Positions 8,158 to 17,091 of a stretch of DNA of 64,000 nucleotides are shown here, piece after piece (the first letter of the stretch is position 1; each line of letters starts with the position of its first letter). The position numbers were made by a program, and so were the translations under genes. The notes under the pieces were generated by a model that saw nothing but the letters and a program-made list of their open reading frames with translations, made no database searches and was not told where the DNA came from. This DNA comes from Longispora sp047121295 (GTDB taxonomy: Bacteria > Actinomycetota > Actinomycetes > Mycobacteriales > Micromonosporaceae): positions 4,960,001-5,024,000 of the forward strand of contig NZ_CP139447.1 in NCBI RefSeq assembly GCF_047121295.1, given 5' to 3'.

Positions 8158-9225
8158 CTAGCGGTCGTGGTTCCGGCGTGCCTTCACCGACTTGCGCATC
8201 ACCACATGGGTACCGAGCATGACGTTCTGGTGGGAGCCCGCGTACATGGGCTCGTCGCGGTGCAGGGCGAGCCGGACGGCGGTGCGCCCCAGCTCGTCGG
8301 TGGGGATCCGCACCGTGGTCAGCGGCGGCCACAGGTCGATCGAGATCGGCTCGTCGTTGTACCCGATGATCGACAGGTCGTCCGGGACGGTCAACCCCGC
8401 GTCCCGGACGGCCGCCATCACGCCGGCGGCCACGTAGTCGTCGAAACAGAACATCGCCGTGTACGGCAGCGGGCCCGCGGCGAGCTGGGCCCGGACCGCG
8501 TCGTAGCAGTCGGCGCGCGACACCTGGCCGACGAACACGAGAGCCGGGTCGACCTCGACCCCGTAGTCGCGGAGGGCGCGTTCGTAGGCGGCGATCCGGG
8601 TGTTGGAGGTCGAGTGGTTGAGCTGGCCGCCGAAGTAGGCGATGCGCCGGTGGCCGGCCGAGAGCAGGTGGCTGACGGCGGCGTACGCCCCGCCGTCGTT
8701 GTCGTAGTCCACCACCGTGATGGGCAGGCCCGGGGCCGGGGCCGGCCGGCCGATGAGCACCAGCCGGGACCCGGCCTTGTCGAGGGCCCGGGCGAGGTGG
8801 GAGATCTGGTCGACGTAGTCGGGGGTCACGAAGTTGCCGCCGATCAGCACGACGGCCTCCGTGTTCTGCTGCCGCAGCATCTCGACCAGCGCCATCTCGC
8901 GGTGCGGATCGCCCAGGGTCGAACAGACCATGCACAGCCGGTCCTCGGCGATCGCCTGTTGCTCGATACCCCCGGCGATCTGGTTGTGGAACCGCCACGA
9001 CAGCTCGGGCAGCAGAATGGCGACCGTGCGGGAGTGCGGCGCCGACAGCGCCCTGGCCTGGGCGTTGACGACGTAGTCGAGGTCCTTGATGGCGCGCTGG
9101 ACCCGGGTGAGCACCGCCGGCGACACCGGACGGTTGCCGGTGAGGACCCGGGAGACCGTGGCGGCCGAGACCCCCGCCCGGGCCGCGACGTCCCGGATCG
9201 TGGCGGCGCGCGGGCTGTCTGGCAT
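8158..9225 (-). CDS. LacI-family transcriptional repressor
   Basis: LacI/GalR regulator, 355 aa, normal length. The DNA-binding helix-turn-helix (ATIRDVAARAGVSAATVSRVL, about 8-28) is followed by the hinge and a periplasmic-binding-protein-like sugar-sensing core from about residue 65. The frame is open far upstream through the permease gene, but the ATG at 9225 gives the canonical LacI N-terminus. It is the last gene of a minus-strand operon (dehydrogenase, binding protein, two permeases, lacI; 13573 down to 8158). It is therefore probably autoregulated through the CG-centred operator at 13621-13633 and may control the other copies at 2429, 13764 and 19234. The effector is presumably the imported sugar or a catabolite. 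Confidence 0.93.
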   Translation of the reverse strand: MPDSPRAATIRDVAARAGVSAATVSRVLTGNRPVSPAVLTRVQRAIKDLDYVVNAQARALSAPHSRTVAILLPELSWRFHNQIAGGIEQQAIAEDRLCMVCSTLGDPHREMALVEMLRQQNTEAVVLIGGNFVTPDYVDQISHLARALDKAGSRLVLIGRPAPAPGLPITVVDYDNDGGAYAAVSHLLSAGHRRIAYFGGQLNHSTSNTRIAAYERALRDYGVEVDPALVFVGQVSRADCYDAVRAQLAAGPLPYTAMFCFDDYVAAGVMAAVRDAGLTVPDDLSIIGYNDEPISIDLWPPLTTVRIPTDELGRTAVRLALHRDEPMYAGSHQNVMLGTHVVMRKSVKARRNHDR

Positions 9226-9272
9226 GCCCCGAGCATACGGTTGCCTCGCTGTTTCCCGCGAGCGCGCCGGGG

Positions 9273-10115
9273 TCACTTGAGCAGGCCCACACTCAGGCCG
9301 GCCTGGATGCGCTTCTGCAACGCGAGGTACAGGCCGATGATCGGCACGGCGGCGATGACGAGGCCCGCGAACAGCGCGCTCCAGTCGGACTCGTAGCCCT
9401 GCTGGGCGGCGAGGCTCGCCAGGCCCTGGGAGAGCACGTAGTGGTCCCGGTCGGTGTTGAGGGCGACCGGCAGCAGGTACTGGTTCCACATGCCGAGGAA
9501 GTTGAAGATCCCGACCGACAGCAGGGCGGGCTTGGCCATCGGCAGCATCACCCGGAAGAACAGGCCCTCCTGGGAGCAGCCGTCGATGATCGCGGCCTCG
9601 GCGACCGCCGTGGGCAGGGTGCGGAAGAAGCTGGTCAGGAAGAAGACCGTGAACGGCAGGGCGTAGGCGGTGTAGATCAGGATCATGCCGTGGTAGCTGC
9701 CGATCAGGCCCATGCTCTTGGCGACGAAGAACAGCGGGACCAGGGCGAGGACCACAGGGAACGCCAGGCCCGCGACGAACAGATAGTAGATGATCCGGCT
9801 GCCGGGGAAGGTGAACCGGGCCAGCACGTAGGAGACCATCGAGCCCAGCAGCATGGTCAGCACCAGCGAGCCGAACACCACGATGATCGTGTTGACGAAG
9901 AAGTCGCCGATCTGGGCCTTCGTCCAGGCGCGCACGAAGTTGTCGACGTGCCAGGTCGACGGCAGCTGCCACGGGTTGGCGAACAGCTGGCGGTTGGTCT
10001 TGAAGGCGCTGATCAGCGTCCACAGCAGCGGCACGGTCGCCAGCAGCGCCCACGCCACGAGCACGATGTGCGTGATCGGGGTCGAAACCCGGTTCTTGGC
10101 GTTCATGACGGACAC
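9273..10115 (-). CDS. Sugar ABC transporter permease, MalG type
   Basis: Inner-membrane permease of a CUT1 carbohydrate importer, 280 aa, with about six hydrophobic helices. The cytoplasmic EAA loop (EAAIIDGCSQEGLFFRVMLP, about 173-192) contacts the ATPase. The C-terminus ALQKRIQAGLSVGLLK is typical of MalG-type subunits. It sits one base downstream of the MalF-type gene and 47 bases upstream of lacI in the same operon. No ATPase gene is present in this operon. CUT1 systems of actinobacteria commonly share a MsiK-type ATPase encoded elsewhere, and that is the likely solution here. Confidence 0.92.
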   Translation of the reverse strand: MSVMNAKNRVSTPITHIVLVAWALLATVPLLWTLISAFKTNRQLFANPWQLPSTWHVDNFVRAWTKAQIGDFFVNTIIVVFGSLVLTMLLGSMVSYVLARFTFPGSRIIYYLFVAGLAFPVVLALVPLFFVAKSMGLIGSYHGMILIYTAYALPFTVFFLTSFFRTLPTAVAEAAIIDGCSQEGLFFRVMLPMAKPALLSVGIFNFLGMWNQYLLPVALNTDRDHYVLSQGLASLAAQQGYESDWSALFAGLVIAAVPIIGLYLALQKRIQAGLSVGLLK

Positions 10116-10116
10116 C

Positions 10117-11025
10117 TCAGAATTCGATCTGGTTCTTGGTACGGGACATCCGGAACGTGACGGCCGCCAGCAGGAGGCTCAACAGGCACAGGGTCACGCC
10201 GATGGCCGTGGCGTAGCCGAACTTGCCGTTGGAGAACGCCGAGATGTAGAGGTACTGCGACACGACCATCGTCGACTGGTCCGGCCCACCGTCGGGGCTG
10301 AGCACCATGAACAGCGCGAACGCGTCCAGGGCGTGGATGCCGAGGTAGATGTAGGCCACCTGGACGGTGTCGCGCAGCAGCGGCAGCGTGATGTGGAACA
10401 GGGTCCGCCACCGGCTGGCGCCGTCGAGGTCGGCCGCCTCGAAGATGTCCTTGGGGATGCTCTGCATCGCGGCGCTGAACAGCACGACGTAGAAGCCGAC
10501 CCCCGCCCAGATCATCACGAGGATGAGCGAACCCAGTGCCACCTTGGGGTCGCCCAGCCAGGTGCGCGCCAGGGCGCCGAGGCCGGTGTTCTTCAGCCCC
10601 GAGTTGAGCAGCCCGATCTGCGGGTTGTAGATGAACTGCCAGAGCACGGCGGTGATCACGACGGGGAGGATGTGCGGCAGGAAGTACACCCGGCGGTAGA
10701 ACGCCGCGCCCCGCACGCCGGTGACCTTTCCCGCCCTTCCGCCGACGTTGAGCATCGCGGCGAAGAAGATGCCGAGCACGATCGTCACGAAGGGTACGAC
10801 CAGCAGCAGGATCCCGTTGTGGGCGAGGGCGTTCCAGAAGTCGGGGTCGGAGTACAGCCGCTGGAAGTTGTCCAGCCCGACGAACGGCTTCTCCGCCGTG
10901 AAGCCCGACCAGCTGGTCAGGGAGATGTAGAAGGCCTGCGCGTACGGCGAGACCACCAGGGTGCCGTAGAGCGTCAGGGGCAGCACGAGGAACAGCGCAA
11001 TGATGCGTAATCTGCCGTGGTTCAC
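10117..11025 (-). CDS. Sugar ABC transporter permease, MalF type
   Basis: Partner permease of the CUT1 importer, 302 aa, with a short cytoplasmic N-terminus and about six helices. The EAA loop is FEAADLDGASRWRTLFHITL (about 195-214). It lies between the binding-protein gene (60 bases upstream) and the MalG-type gene (1 base downstream), so the three form one transporter. The translated end (SRTKNQIEF) is complete. Substrate is unknown but is probably a small oligosaccharide released by the local secreted hydrolases. Confidence 0.92.
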   Translation of the reverse strand: MNHGRLRIIALFLVLPLTLYGTLVVSPYAQAFYISLTSWSGFTAEKPFVGLDNFQRLYSDPDFWNALAHNGILLLVVPFVTIVLGIFFAAMLNVGGRAGKVTGVRGAAFYRRVYFLPHILPVVITAVLWQFIYNPQIGLLNSGLKNTGLGALARTWLGDPKVALGSLILVMIWAGVGFYVVLFSAAMQSIPKDIFEAADLDGASRWRTLFHITLPLLRDTVQVAYIYLGIHALDAFALFMVLSPDGGPDQSTMVVSQYLYISAFSNGKFGYATAIGVTLCLLSLLLAAVTFRMSRTKNQIEF

Positions 11026-11085
11026 GCGATCACCTCCTGATGGGTGGGGTGCCGCCCCGGCGGACCGGAGCGGCGGCGGGCGGCG

Positions 11086-12510
11086 TTATCGGGTGAACTT
11101 CTTCACGGAGGAGTCCGCGGCGATCGCGTCGGCCTTCGCCTGCGACTTCGCGAGGAAGGTCGCCGCGTCGCTACGCCCGGCGAGCAGGTTGGCGATCTCG
11201 CTCTTGACGACCGTGTGCAGGTCGGCGTACCAGGTGTTGAAGCGGTACGCGAAGACGTTCTTGCCGGCGTCGGCGATGGCCTTGTTGACCGAGCCGAACG
11301 CGGTGGAACCGAAGTCGGACGTGGTGGCGCCCTTGACGATGGTCGGCGCGTGGGTGAGCTCGGAGAACCGGGCGGCGGCCTTCTTCGACAGCATCACCCG
11401 GAGGAACTCCTTGCCGCCGAGCAGGTTCTTCGCCTTCGACGGGACAACGAAGTTCTCCCCGGCGGAGACGTGCAGGGCCGAGATCGGCAGCTTCCCGCCC
11501 GCCGTCAGCGGGGGCACCGCGCCGAACACCATGTCGAAGCCGGCCGGGCTGATCGACTTCATCTCGTTCTCGATCCACGAGCCCGACGGGTAGATCGCCG
11601 CCTGGCCCTGCACCCACGCGGTCTGCGCCTGGGTGTGGTCCAGGCCCTCGCTGCCCTTGAGCATGAACCCGGCCTTGACCAGGCCCTCGATCGCCTTCGC
11701 CGCCGCCTTCATGGGCTCGGACTGCCACGCGCCGGGCTTCAGGTTGTCGATCTCCTTGAGCACGTCCTCGCCGCCCTCCTTGGCCGCGAGCGCGAACAGG
11801 GCGTAGTAGAAGTAGTCGGGTGCCTTGGTGCCGCCGTACGCGAAGGGCGCGATGCCGGCCTTCTTGATCTCGCCGGCCAGCGCGACGAGGCCGTCCCAGG
11901 TGGTGGGCCAGGTCCAGTTGTTCTTGGCGAACAGGGACCTGGAGTACCAGAAGCCGTAGGCGGTGTAAACGTACGGGATCGCCATCACCTTGCCGTCGAA
12001 GGTGACGCTGTCCAGTGCGCCCGGCAGCAGGGTGTCGGCGACCTTCGCCTTGGGGTCGTCGAGGGAGGCGGCCGCGAGCAGGTCGGCCATGTCGGCCAGC
12101 TGGCCGTCGGAGACCAGCGTGCCGAGCGGCATCTTCTTCGAGCCGCTGTTGTCGATGACGTCCGGCGGGTTGCCGGCCACGAACCGGGGCTGCAGCTCGG
12201 TCTGGATCTCGGCGGTGGCGGTGTGGCTCACCTTGGCCTGCGGGTACTTCTCGGCGTACAGGCTCTCGTGGTACTTCGCGTAGTCGTCGCCGTAGCCGCC
12301 CTTGAAGACGACGACGTCCAGCGGGGCGTCGGCCTTCACGCCGAGCGGGTTGCCCGGGGCGACCTTGCCCGCGGCGGCGTCGCCGGAGCCGCTGTCGGCG
12401 GTCGCGCAGCCACCCAGGAGAGCTGCGGCGGGCACCACGAGCGCGGCGGCACCGGCGGTCTGGAGTACGGAGCGGCGGGACGGGTAGCCGCCCGGAGGTG
12501 TCGTGTTCAT
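11086..12510 (-). CDS. Sugar ABC transporter substrate-binding lipoprotein
   Basis: Extracellular solute-binding protein of family 1, 474 aa. It has a twin-arginine motif (SRRSVLQ, 11-17) and a lipobox ending at Cys35 (LLGGC), which indicates Tat export followed by lipid anchoring to the outer face of the membrane. A small Gly/Ala/Ser linker precedes the two-lobe binding domain. Features such as WPTTWDGLVALAGEIKKAG and YPSGSWIENEM are typical of CUT1 binding proteins. It lies 49 bases after the dehydrogenase gene and before the two permeases. At the family's upper length range, it could bind an oligosaccharide or a decorated sugar. The ligand is not identifiable. Confidence 0.92.
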   Translation of the reverse strand: MNTTPPGGYPSRRSVLQTAGAAALVVPAAALLGGCATADSGSGDAAAGKVAPGNPLGVKADAPLDVVVFKGGYGDDYAKYHESLYAEKYPQAKVSHTATAEIQTELQPRFVAGNPPDVIDNSGSKKMPLGTLVSDGQLADMADLLAAASLDDPKAKVADTLLPGALDSVTFDGKVMAIPYVYTAYGFWYSRSLFAKNNWTWPTTWDGLVALAGEIKKAGIAPFAYGGTKAPDYFYYALFALAAKEGGEDVLKEIDNLKPGAWQSEPMKAAAKAIEGLVKAGFMLKGSEGLDHTQAQTAWVQGQAAIYPSGSWIENEMKSISPAGFDMVFGAVPPLTAGGKLPISALHVSAGENFVVPSKAKNLLGGKEFLRVMLSKKAAARFSELTHAPTIVKGATTSDFGSTAFGSVNKAIADAGKNVFAYRFNTWYADLHTVVKSEIANLLAGRSDAATFLAKSQAKADAIAADSSVKKFTR

Positions 12511-12559
12511 GGTCGGTCTCTTCTCGGTCAGGTTGCGGGGTGGGTTGGTGGTGCCGCGG

Positions 12560-13573
12560 TCAGGCCAACAGGGGGAGCTGGTCCGACCGCACCTCGCCGT
12601 GCAGTCGCTGGCCCGCCGCGATCCGTTCGATCTCGGCGACGGCGAAGGCGCCGAGGCGTTCCAGTTCGTTGCCCATGGCCCCCGCGACGTGCGGGGTGAC
12701 CAGGACGTTGGGCAGCCCGAGCAGGGGATGCCCGACGGGCAGGGGCTCGGGGTCGGTGACGTCGAGGACCGCGTCGATGCGGCCTGAGGCGCAGTGCCGG
12801 GTCAGGGCCTCGGTGTCGATGAGCCGACCGCGAGCGGTGTTGACGAGGACGGCGCCGTCGCGCAGCAGCGACAGCCGGCGGTCGTCGAGCAGGTGGTGCG
12901 TCTCGGGCAGGGACGGGGCGTGCACGGTGACGACGTCGGCGCGGCGCAACAGGTCGTCGAGGTCGGCCAGTTCGACCTGGCCCTGCGGCGTGAGCCGGGC
13001 CGCTCCCGCCGCGTCGAGGGTGGGGTCGGCGACGAGCAGCCGGAAGCCGTGCCCGGCCAGCATCTCCAGGACGTGTCGGCCGATCCGGGACGCGCCCACG
13101 ACCCCGACGACGCGCCGGTGGTTGCCGGCGCGCACGTCGACGGTGTCCTTGACGACCCGGCCGGCGGTGTAGTCGGCGGCCCTGCGGAACGCCCGCTTGC
13201 CGGCGAGCAGGATGGCCCCGACGGTGTACTGCGCGACCGGGTAGGCGTTGGCGTCCGCCGCCGAGGAGACCGCGATGCCGCGCTCCCAGACGTCGGCCGT
13301 CAGATGGAACTTGACCGTGCCGGCGGCGTGCACGATCGCCCGCAGCCGGGGGGCCACGTCGAGCACGTCGGCGTCGATCATCGGGCAGTCCCACCCGGTG
13401 ATCAGCACGTCCGCGGCGGCGAGGCTGGCGCGCGCCCCGGGGGTCGCGAACTCGGTGAGCACCGGCAGCCTGACGTCCGCGACCTCGCCGAGCCGCCGGA
13501 TCAGCTCGGGCGACAGGGCGATGGCGGCGACGTCGGTTCGCATGGCGACCGCGACGGTCAGGCGATGGCTCAC
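12560..13573 (-). CDS. D-isomer-specific 2-hydroxyacid dehydrogenase family protein (A)
   Basis: NAD-dependent oxidoreductase of the 2-hydroxyacid dehydrogenase superfamily, 337 aa. The Rossmann loop is VGVVGASRIGR (about 157-167). The catalytic triad positions are visible: Arg in NTARGRLIDTE, the acidic residue in DVTDPEPLP, and His in VTPHVAG. The frame extends upstream to 13678, but that would overrun the LacI operator. GTG at 13573 has AAGGAG about 9 bases before it and is preferred. It is first gene of the operon with the sugar ABC transporter and lacI. Protein B at 19260-20252 is a paralogue with the same operator. Paralogues in sugar operons may oxidise or reduce a sugar acid; the substrate is unknown. 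Confidence 0.85.
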   Translation of the reverse strand: MSHRLTVAVAMRTDVAAIALSPELIRRLGEVADVRLPVLTEFATPGARASLAAADVLITGWDCPMIDADVLDVAPRLRAIVHAAGTVKFHLTADVWERGIAVSSAADANAYPVAQYTVGAILLAGKRAFRRAADYTAGRVVKDTVDVRAGNHRRVVGVVGASRIGRHVLEMLAGHGFRLLVADPTLDAAGAARLTPQGQVELADLDDLLRRADVVTVHAPSLPETHHLLDDRRLSLLRDGAVLVNTARGRLIDTEALTRHCASGRIDAVLDVTDPEPLPVGHPLLGLPNVLVTPHVAGAMGNELERLGAFAVAEIERIAAGQRLHGEVRSDQLPLLA

Positions 13574-13620
13574 CGGTTCGGATCTCCTTCGAGGGATGTT
13601 CTTCGGAACCAGCCGGGCAG

Positions 13621-13633
13621 GCAACCGGTTTCC
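13621..13633. promoter_or_regulatory. LacI-type operator for the dehydrogenase-ABC-lacI operon
   Basis: GCAACCGGTTTCC is the exact reverse complement of the 13-mer at 2429-2441 and identical to that at 19234-19246. It lies 48 bases upstream of the GTG of the minus-strand operon (12560-13573 and following genes), a normal operator position. Confidence 0.75.
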
Positions 13634-13763
13634 TTCGTTGATTCCCGCACCGTACGACCGACCAGCGCCACCCGTCAATACCCCGTTTCTAATCTATTCT
13701 TTTTCGAGGTCAAACGGTCGGATAGCCGGCACGACGGGCCGTAGAAACGTTGACAGACTCCTG

Positions 13764-13776
13764 GCAACCGGTTTAC
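13764..13776. promoter_or_regulatory. LacI-type operator upstream of a decayed gene
   Basis: GCAACCGGTTTAC matches the regulon 13-mer at 12 of 13 positions. It points into the 231-bp remnant at 13799-14029 on the plus strand, about 22 bases from its first in-frame GTG. It may be the original promoter of a gene now mostly deleted, or an auxiliary operator 143 bp from the copy at 13621. Confidence 0.6.
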
Positions 13777-13798
13777 CGTCCGCCTCAGGACCTGCTCA

Positions 13799-14029
13799 GT
13801 GACCCGCGCCACAACCGCCCTGGAGCTGCGATCGGTGCTGTCGACCGGGTCGGCCGGGGCCGCCAAGGACTGGATTCCGCTGGACGTCACGGCGCACGTA
13901 AAGACCCGGTACGCGGGCGACCGGATCGCCACCATCGGCCTCGCCCAGGGTGCCGGCGGCAACGCGGTCATCCTCAGCAGCCGCACCGCTGGCAGCACCC
14001 AGCCGTTCCTCGAGGTGATCACCGACTGA
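13799..14029 (+). pseudogene. Remnant of a DNRLRE/CBM-like domain protein
   Basis: A 76-codon open frame whose translation reads like the last part of the beta-sandwich DNRLRE-type carbohydrate-associated domain found at the ends of secreted actinobacterial enzymes. The strand pattern WIPLDVTAHVKTRYAGD, then AVILSSRTAGSTQPFLEVI at the C-terminus, is the typical closing segment. There is no signal peptide, no ribosome-binding site before the GTG, and the N-terminal half of the domain is missing. Together with the LacI-type operator just upstream, this suggests a secreted gene of the regulon that lost its 5' and central parts by deletion. It could be a translated small protein, but I consider this less likely. 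Confidence 0.5.
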
Positions 14030-14049
14030 TCCGACAAGACATCGGATCA
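14027..14049. repeat. Short inverted repeat upstream of the GH95 gene
   Basis: TGATCCGA and TCGGATCA form a perfect 8-bp inverted repeat around 7 bases. It begins at the TGA of the remnant and ends 142 bases before the preferred GH95 start. A related CATCGGATC recurs at about 14115-14123. It could be a weak terminator for the remnant or an operator for GH95. A TTGACA hexamer about 14080 is a possible -35 element, with no clear -10. Confidence 0.35.
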
Positions 14050-14191
14050 CATACCTAAATATTTGCCGACCCCTGCGTTGACATTGACCGAAACCGCTCC
14101 CATGATGGGCTAGTCATCGGATCTATTCGATCACGTGAATCGACTGAGCTGCCGGCGGGGGCGCGGCCACCACAGAAAACGGACCACCGCC

Positions 14192-17059
14192 ATGACCGAT
14201 TCCGTCCTGCCACCCGTCTCCCGCCGTGCCGTCCTCGGCGGTGCCGTCGCCGGAACCGCGGCGGCCGCCGTGGGCGTCCCCGGGGCGGCGGCCCTGGGCA
14301 TCCCGGGAGCCGCCGACGCCGCCCTCGCCGCCGGGTCGGTCGCCCTCGACGACCGGATGACCGGCGACCGGGCCTGGCGAGACTTCCTCAGCCCACTCGA
14401 CCCGACCTGGTCGACGATGCCGACGTCCTTCTACCAGGCCCCGTTCCTCGGCAACGGCGGCCTGGGCGCCTGCGCGTACCAGGTCGACACCGCCAAGCGG
14501 CTGTCGTTCAAGCTCGGTGACACCCGGGTCCGCGACCACCAGTCCGCCGGCGGGGTGCTGTTCGGCGGGGCCCGGCTGCCGATCGGGCACCTGACCCTCG
14601 ACACCCTCGGGGACGTGACGGCCGTGGACCTGCGGCTGTCGCTGTGGGACGCCGAGCTGCGCGGTACGGTCACCACCACCCAGGGGGTGCTCGGCCTGCG
14701 CGCCTACGTGCACGCCTCCCGCGACCTGCTCGTCATCGCGGCGACCGCGTTGTCCGGGGCCGAGCGGATCGCCTACACGTTCACGCCGGCGGTCGCGCGC
14801 AGCCCCCGGCTGGACTTCTACGCCGCACCGACCGGGCTGGCCACCAACCCGGCCCCGACGACGACCGCCACCACCTGCGTCCAGGACCTCGCCGCCGGCG
14901 GGCGCACCGCGACGGCGTGGTCGCTGCGCACCGAGGCCGACACGTACACCCGGACGTTGCTCCTGACCGTGGCGCACAGCCATCCGGGCAACGGCGCGGA
15001 CACCACCGCCGCGTCGACTCTCACGGACGCGGCCGGCCGGTCGCTGAACGCCCTGACCGGGGAGCACCGCGCGTGGTGGCACGGGTTCTACCCGCGCAGC
15101 TTCGTGTCGGTGTCCGACACCCGGATGCAGTCCTTCTACTGGCTGCAGCTGTACAAGATGGCCAGCGCCACCCGCTCCGACCGGCCCGTGCTGTCCACGA
15201 TCGGGCCGTGGCTGGAGAAGACGCCCTGGCCGGCGACGTGGTGGAACCTCAACGTGCAGCTGGAGTACTGGCTGATCAACGCCACCGGGCACCCCGAGCT
15301 CGACTCGCTGTCGGGCTCCTTCGACCGGTACGCGGCGAACCTGGCCGCCAACGTCCCGTCCACGTACCCAGACTCGGCCGTCATCGCGCGGACCAGCCAG
15401 GAGGACCTGCTCAGTGGCGCGCCCGCGATGCCGGGCGCCGCCTCCGGTACCCCCGAGGTCGGGAATCTGATCTGGGCCCTGCACAACGCGTGGCTGTCCT
15501 ACCGGCACAGCATGGACGACACGGTCCTCCGGAACCGGGTCTTCCCCCTGCTGCGCAAGGCGGTCAACTTCTACCGGAACTTCCTCACCCGCGACGCGGC
15601 CGGCGTCTACCACCTGCCGACCACCTACTCGCCGGAGTACGCGAGCACCGCCGACTGCAACTACGACCTCGCCCTGATCTCCTGGGGCTGCTCGACCCTG
15701 CTGGCCGCGAACGCCCGGCTCGGGCTCAACGACTCCCTGGCCCCGATCTGGCAGGACATCCGAGACCACCTCGTCGCCCCGCCCGCCGACGCCGGCAAGG
15801 GCCTGCGGATCGGCAGGGACGTCGCCCTGACCACCTCGCACCGGCACTACTCACACCTGCTGTGGTTCTACCCGCTGTACCTGCTCACCTCCGACGCCGA
15901 CCGCCAGACGCTGAGGGACTCCCTGGCCACCTGGCTCGGCTTCACCGGCGCGCAGCAGGGCTACACGTTCACCGGCTCCGGCTCGATGTACGCGTTCCTC
16001 GGCGACGGCGCCAAGGCCCACACCCAGCTCACCAAACTGCTGGACACCTTCATCCAACCCAACACGATGTACAAGGAGTCCGGACCCGTCATCGAAACCC
16101 CGCTGTCCGGGGCGCAGACGATGCACGACATGCTCGTGCAGAGCTGGGGCGACCGGATCCGGGTGTTCCCCGCCGTACCGACCGCGTGGGCCGACGCGAC
16201 CGTGCACAACCTGCGCACCGAGGGCGGATTCCAGATCAGCGCGGCCCACCGGGGCGGGGTCACCCGCTTCGTCCGGGTCCGCAGCGACGCCGGCGAGCCG
16301 TGCCGGGTCGCGCCCGGAAACCTTCCGGGCCCCTTCGAGGTACGCCGCGTCAACGGCACCGCCCCGGTCACCTGGCGACAGGAGTCCGACGGGTCGCTCA
16401 CCCTGACCCTCGTGGCCGGCGACGACGTCGTCATCACCACCCAGGGCGCCAACCCGGCGCTGACCATCGACCCGGCCGTGACCCCGGCGAGGACGTACTA
16501 CGGACTGCCGCCCGCCGGCACGCCGGTATTCGTGGACCTGACGGCCGTCTACAACCGCGACGGGATCAGCGACGCGGTCGTGCCCGCCGACGGCGACCTG
16601 GACAACTCCGGCTACACCTACCCGGCCGAGGAGCTGCCCGGCGCGGGCCTGTTCACCTCCGGCGACACTTCCTTCCGGTTCCCCTCCTCGGCCCCCGGCG
16701 CGAAGAACACCGTCGTCCCGGCCGGCCAGAAGATCACCGTCACTCCCGGCGCGTACCGCGAGCTGCACGTCCTCGGCGCGGGCGTGTCCGGGGACGCCTC
16801 CGGCACCGTGACGCTGCACTACGGCGACGGCACCACCGGGTCGGCCACCCTGAACCTGACCGACTGGGGGCGCTCCGCGGCGTACGGCGAACAGACCGCC
16901 GTGGTCGCCGGCTACCGGCACGGCCGTACCGGGGACAACAGTCTGCGGGTCCGGATCTGGCACCAGGATCTCGCCGTCGACCCGGCCCGCACCCTGACGG
17001 CGGTGACCCTGCCGAACTCGTCACGCATGCGCCTGGTCGCCCTGACCCTGACGACCTGA
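14192..17059 (+). CDS. Secreted GH95-family glycoside hydrolase
   Basis: Inverting alpha-L-fucosidase/alpha-L-galactosidase-type enzyme of family GH95, 955 aa. Tat signal SRRAVLGG (about 11-18) and an alanine-rich segment precede an N-terminal beta domain. An (alpha/alpha)6 barrel follows, with WWNLNVQLEYW (Asn352 and Asn354, matching the paired Asn of GH95) and TTYSPEYAS (Glu482, matching the general acid). HRHYSHLLWFYP is another family hallmark. From about 745 a C-terminal sandwich domain resembles that of the GH27 protein. An upstream GTG at 14135 is in frame, but the ATG at 14192 places the Tat motif normally. The heparinase-like gene follows 32 bases later. Substrate could be fucosylated or L-galactose-containing polysaccharide. 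Confidence 0.85.
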   Translation: MTDSVLPPVSRRAVLGGAVAGTAAAAVGVPGAAALGIPGAADAALAAGSVALDDRMTGDRAWRDFLSPLDPTWSTMPTSFYQAPFLGNGGLGACAYQVDTAKRLSFKLGDTRVRDHQSAGGVLFGGARLPIGHLTLDTLGDVTAVDLRLSLWDAELRGTVTTTQGVLGLRAYVHASRDLLVIAATALSGAERIAYTFTPAVARSPRLDFYAAPTGLATNPAPTTTATTCVQDLAAGGRTATAWSLRTEADTYTRTLLLTVAHSHPGNGADTTAASTLTDAAGRSLNALTGEHRAWWHGFYPRSFVSVSDTRMQSFYWLQLYKMASATRSDRPVLSTIGPWLEKTPWPATWWNLNVQLEYWLINATGHPELDSLSGSFDRYAANLAANVPSTYPDSAVIARTSQEDLLSGAPAMPGAASGTPEVGNLIWALHNAWLSYRHSMDDTVLRNRVFPLLRKAVNFYRNFLTRDAAGVYHLPTTYSPEYASTADCNYDLALISWGCSTLLAANARLGLNDSLAPIWQDIRDHLVAPPADAGKGLRIGRDVALTTSHRHYSHLLWFYPLYLLTSDADRQTLRDSLATWLGFTGAQQGYTFTGSGSMYAFLGDGAKAHTQLTKLLDTFIQPNTMYKESGPVIETPLSGAQTMHDMLVQSWGDRIRVFPAVPTAWADATVHNLRTEGGFQISAAHRGGVTRFVRVRSDAGEPCRVAPGNLPGPFEVRRVNGTAPVTWRQESDGSLTLTLVAGDDVVITTQGANPALTIDPAVTPARTYYGLPPAGTPVFVDLTAVYNRDGISDAVVPADGDLDNSGYTYPAEELPGAGLFTSGDTSFRFPSSAPGAKNTVVPAGQKITVTPGAYRELHVLGAGVSGDASGTVTLHYGDGTTGSATLNLTDWGRSAAYGEQTAVVAGYRHGRTGDNSLRVRIWHQDLAVDPARTLTAVTLPNSSRMRLVALTLTT

Positions 17060-17091
17060 GGCCGTCGGCCGACCACGGGAGAAGGATCGCC

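Noticed and set aside
9226..10053. Upstream extension of the LacI frame
   Set aside because: It runs through a well-supported permease gene in another frame. LacI starts normally at 9225.
13621..14049. A small RNA gene in the gap between the dehydrogenase and GH95
   Set aside because: No promoter-terminator pair of the right spacing is evident, and the stretch is better explained by operators and a decayed coding tail.
14644..17091. Extension of the heparinase-like frame far upstream
   Set aside because: This part overlaps GH95 in another frame and is Arg/Pro-rich without domain content. The TTG at 17092 with its ribosome-binding site is the sensible start.
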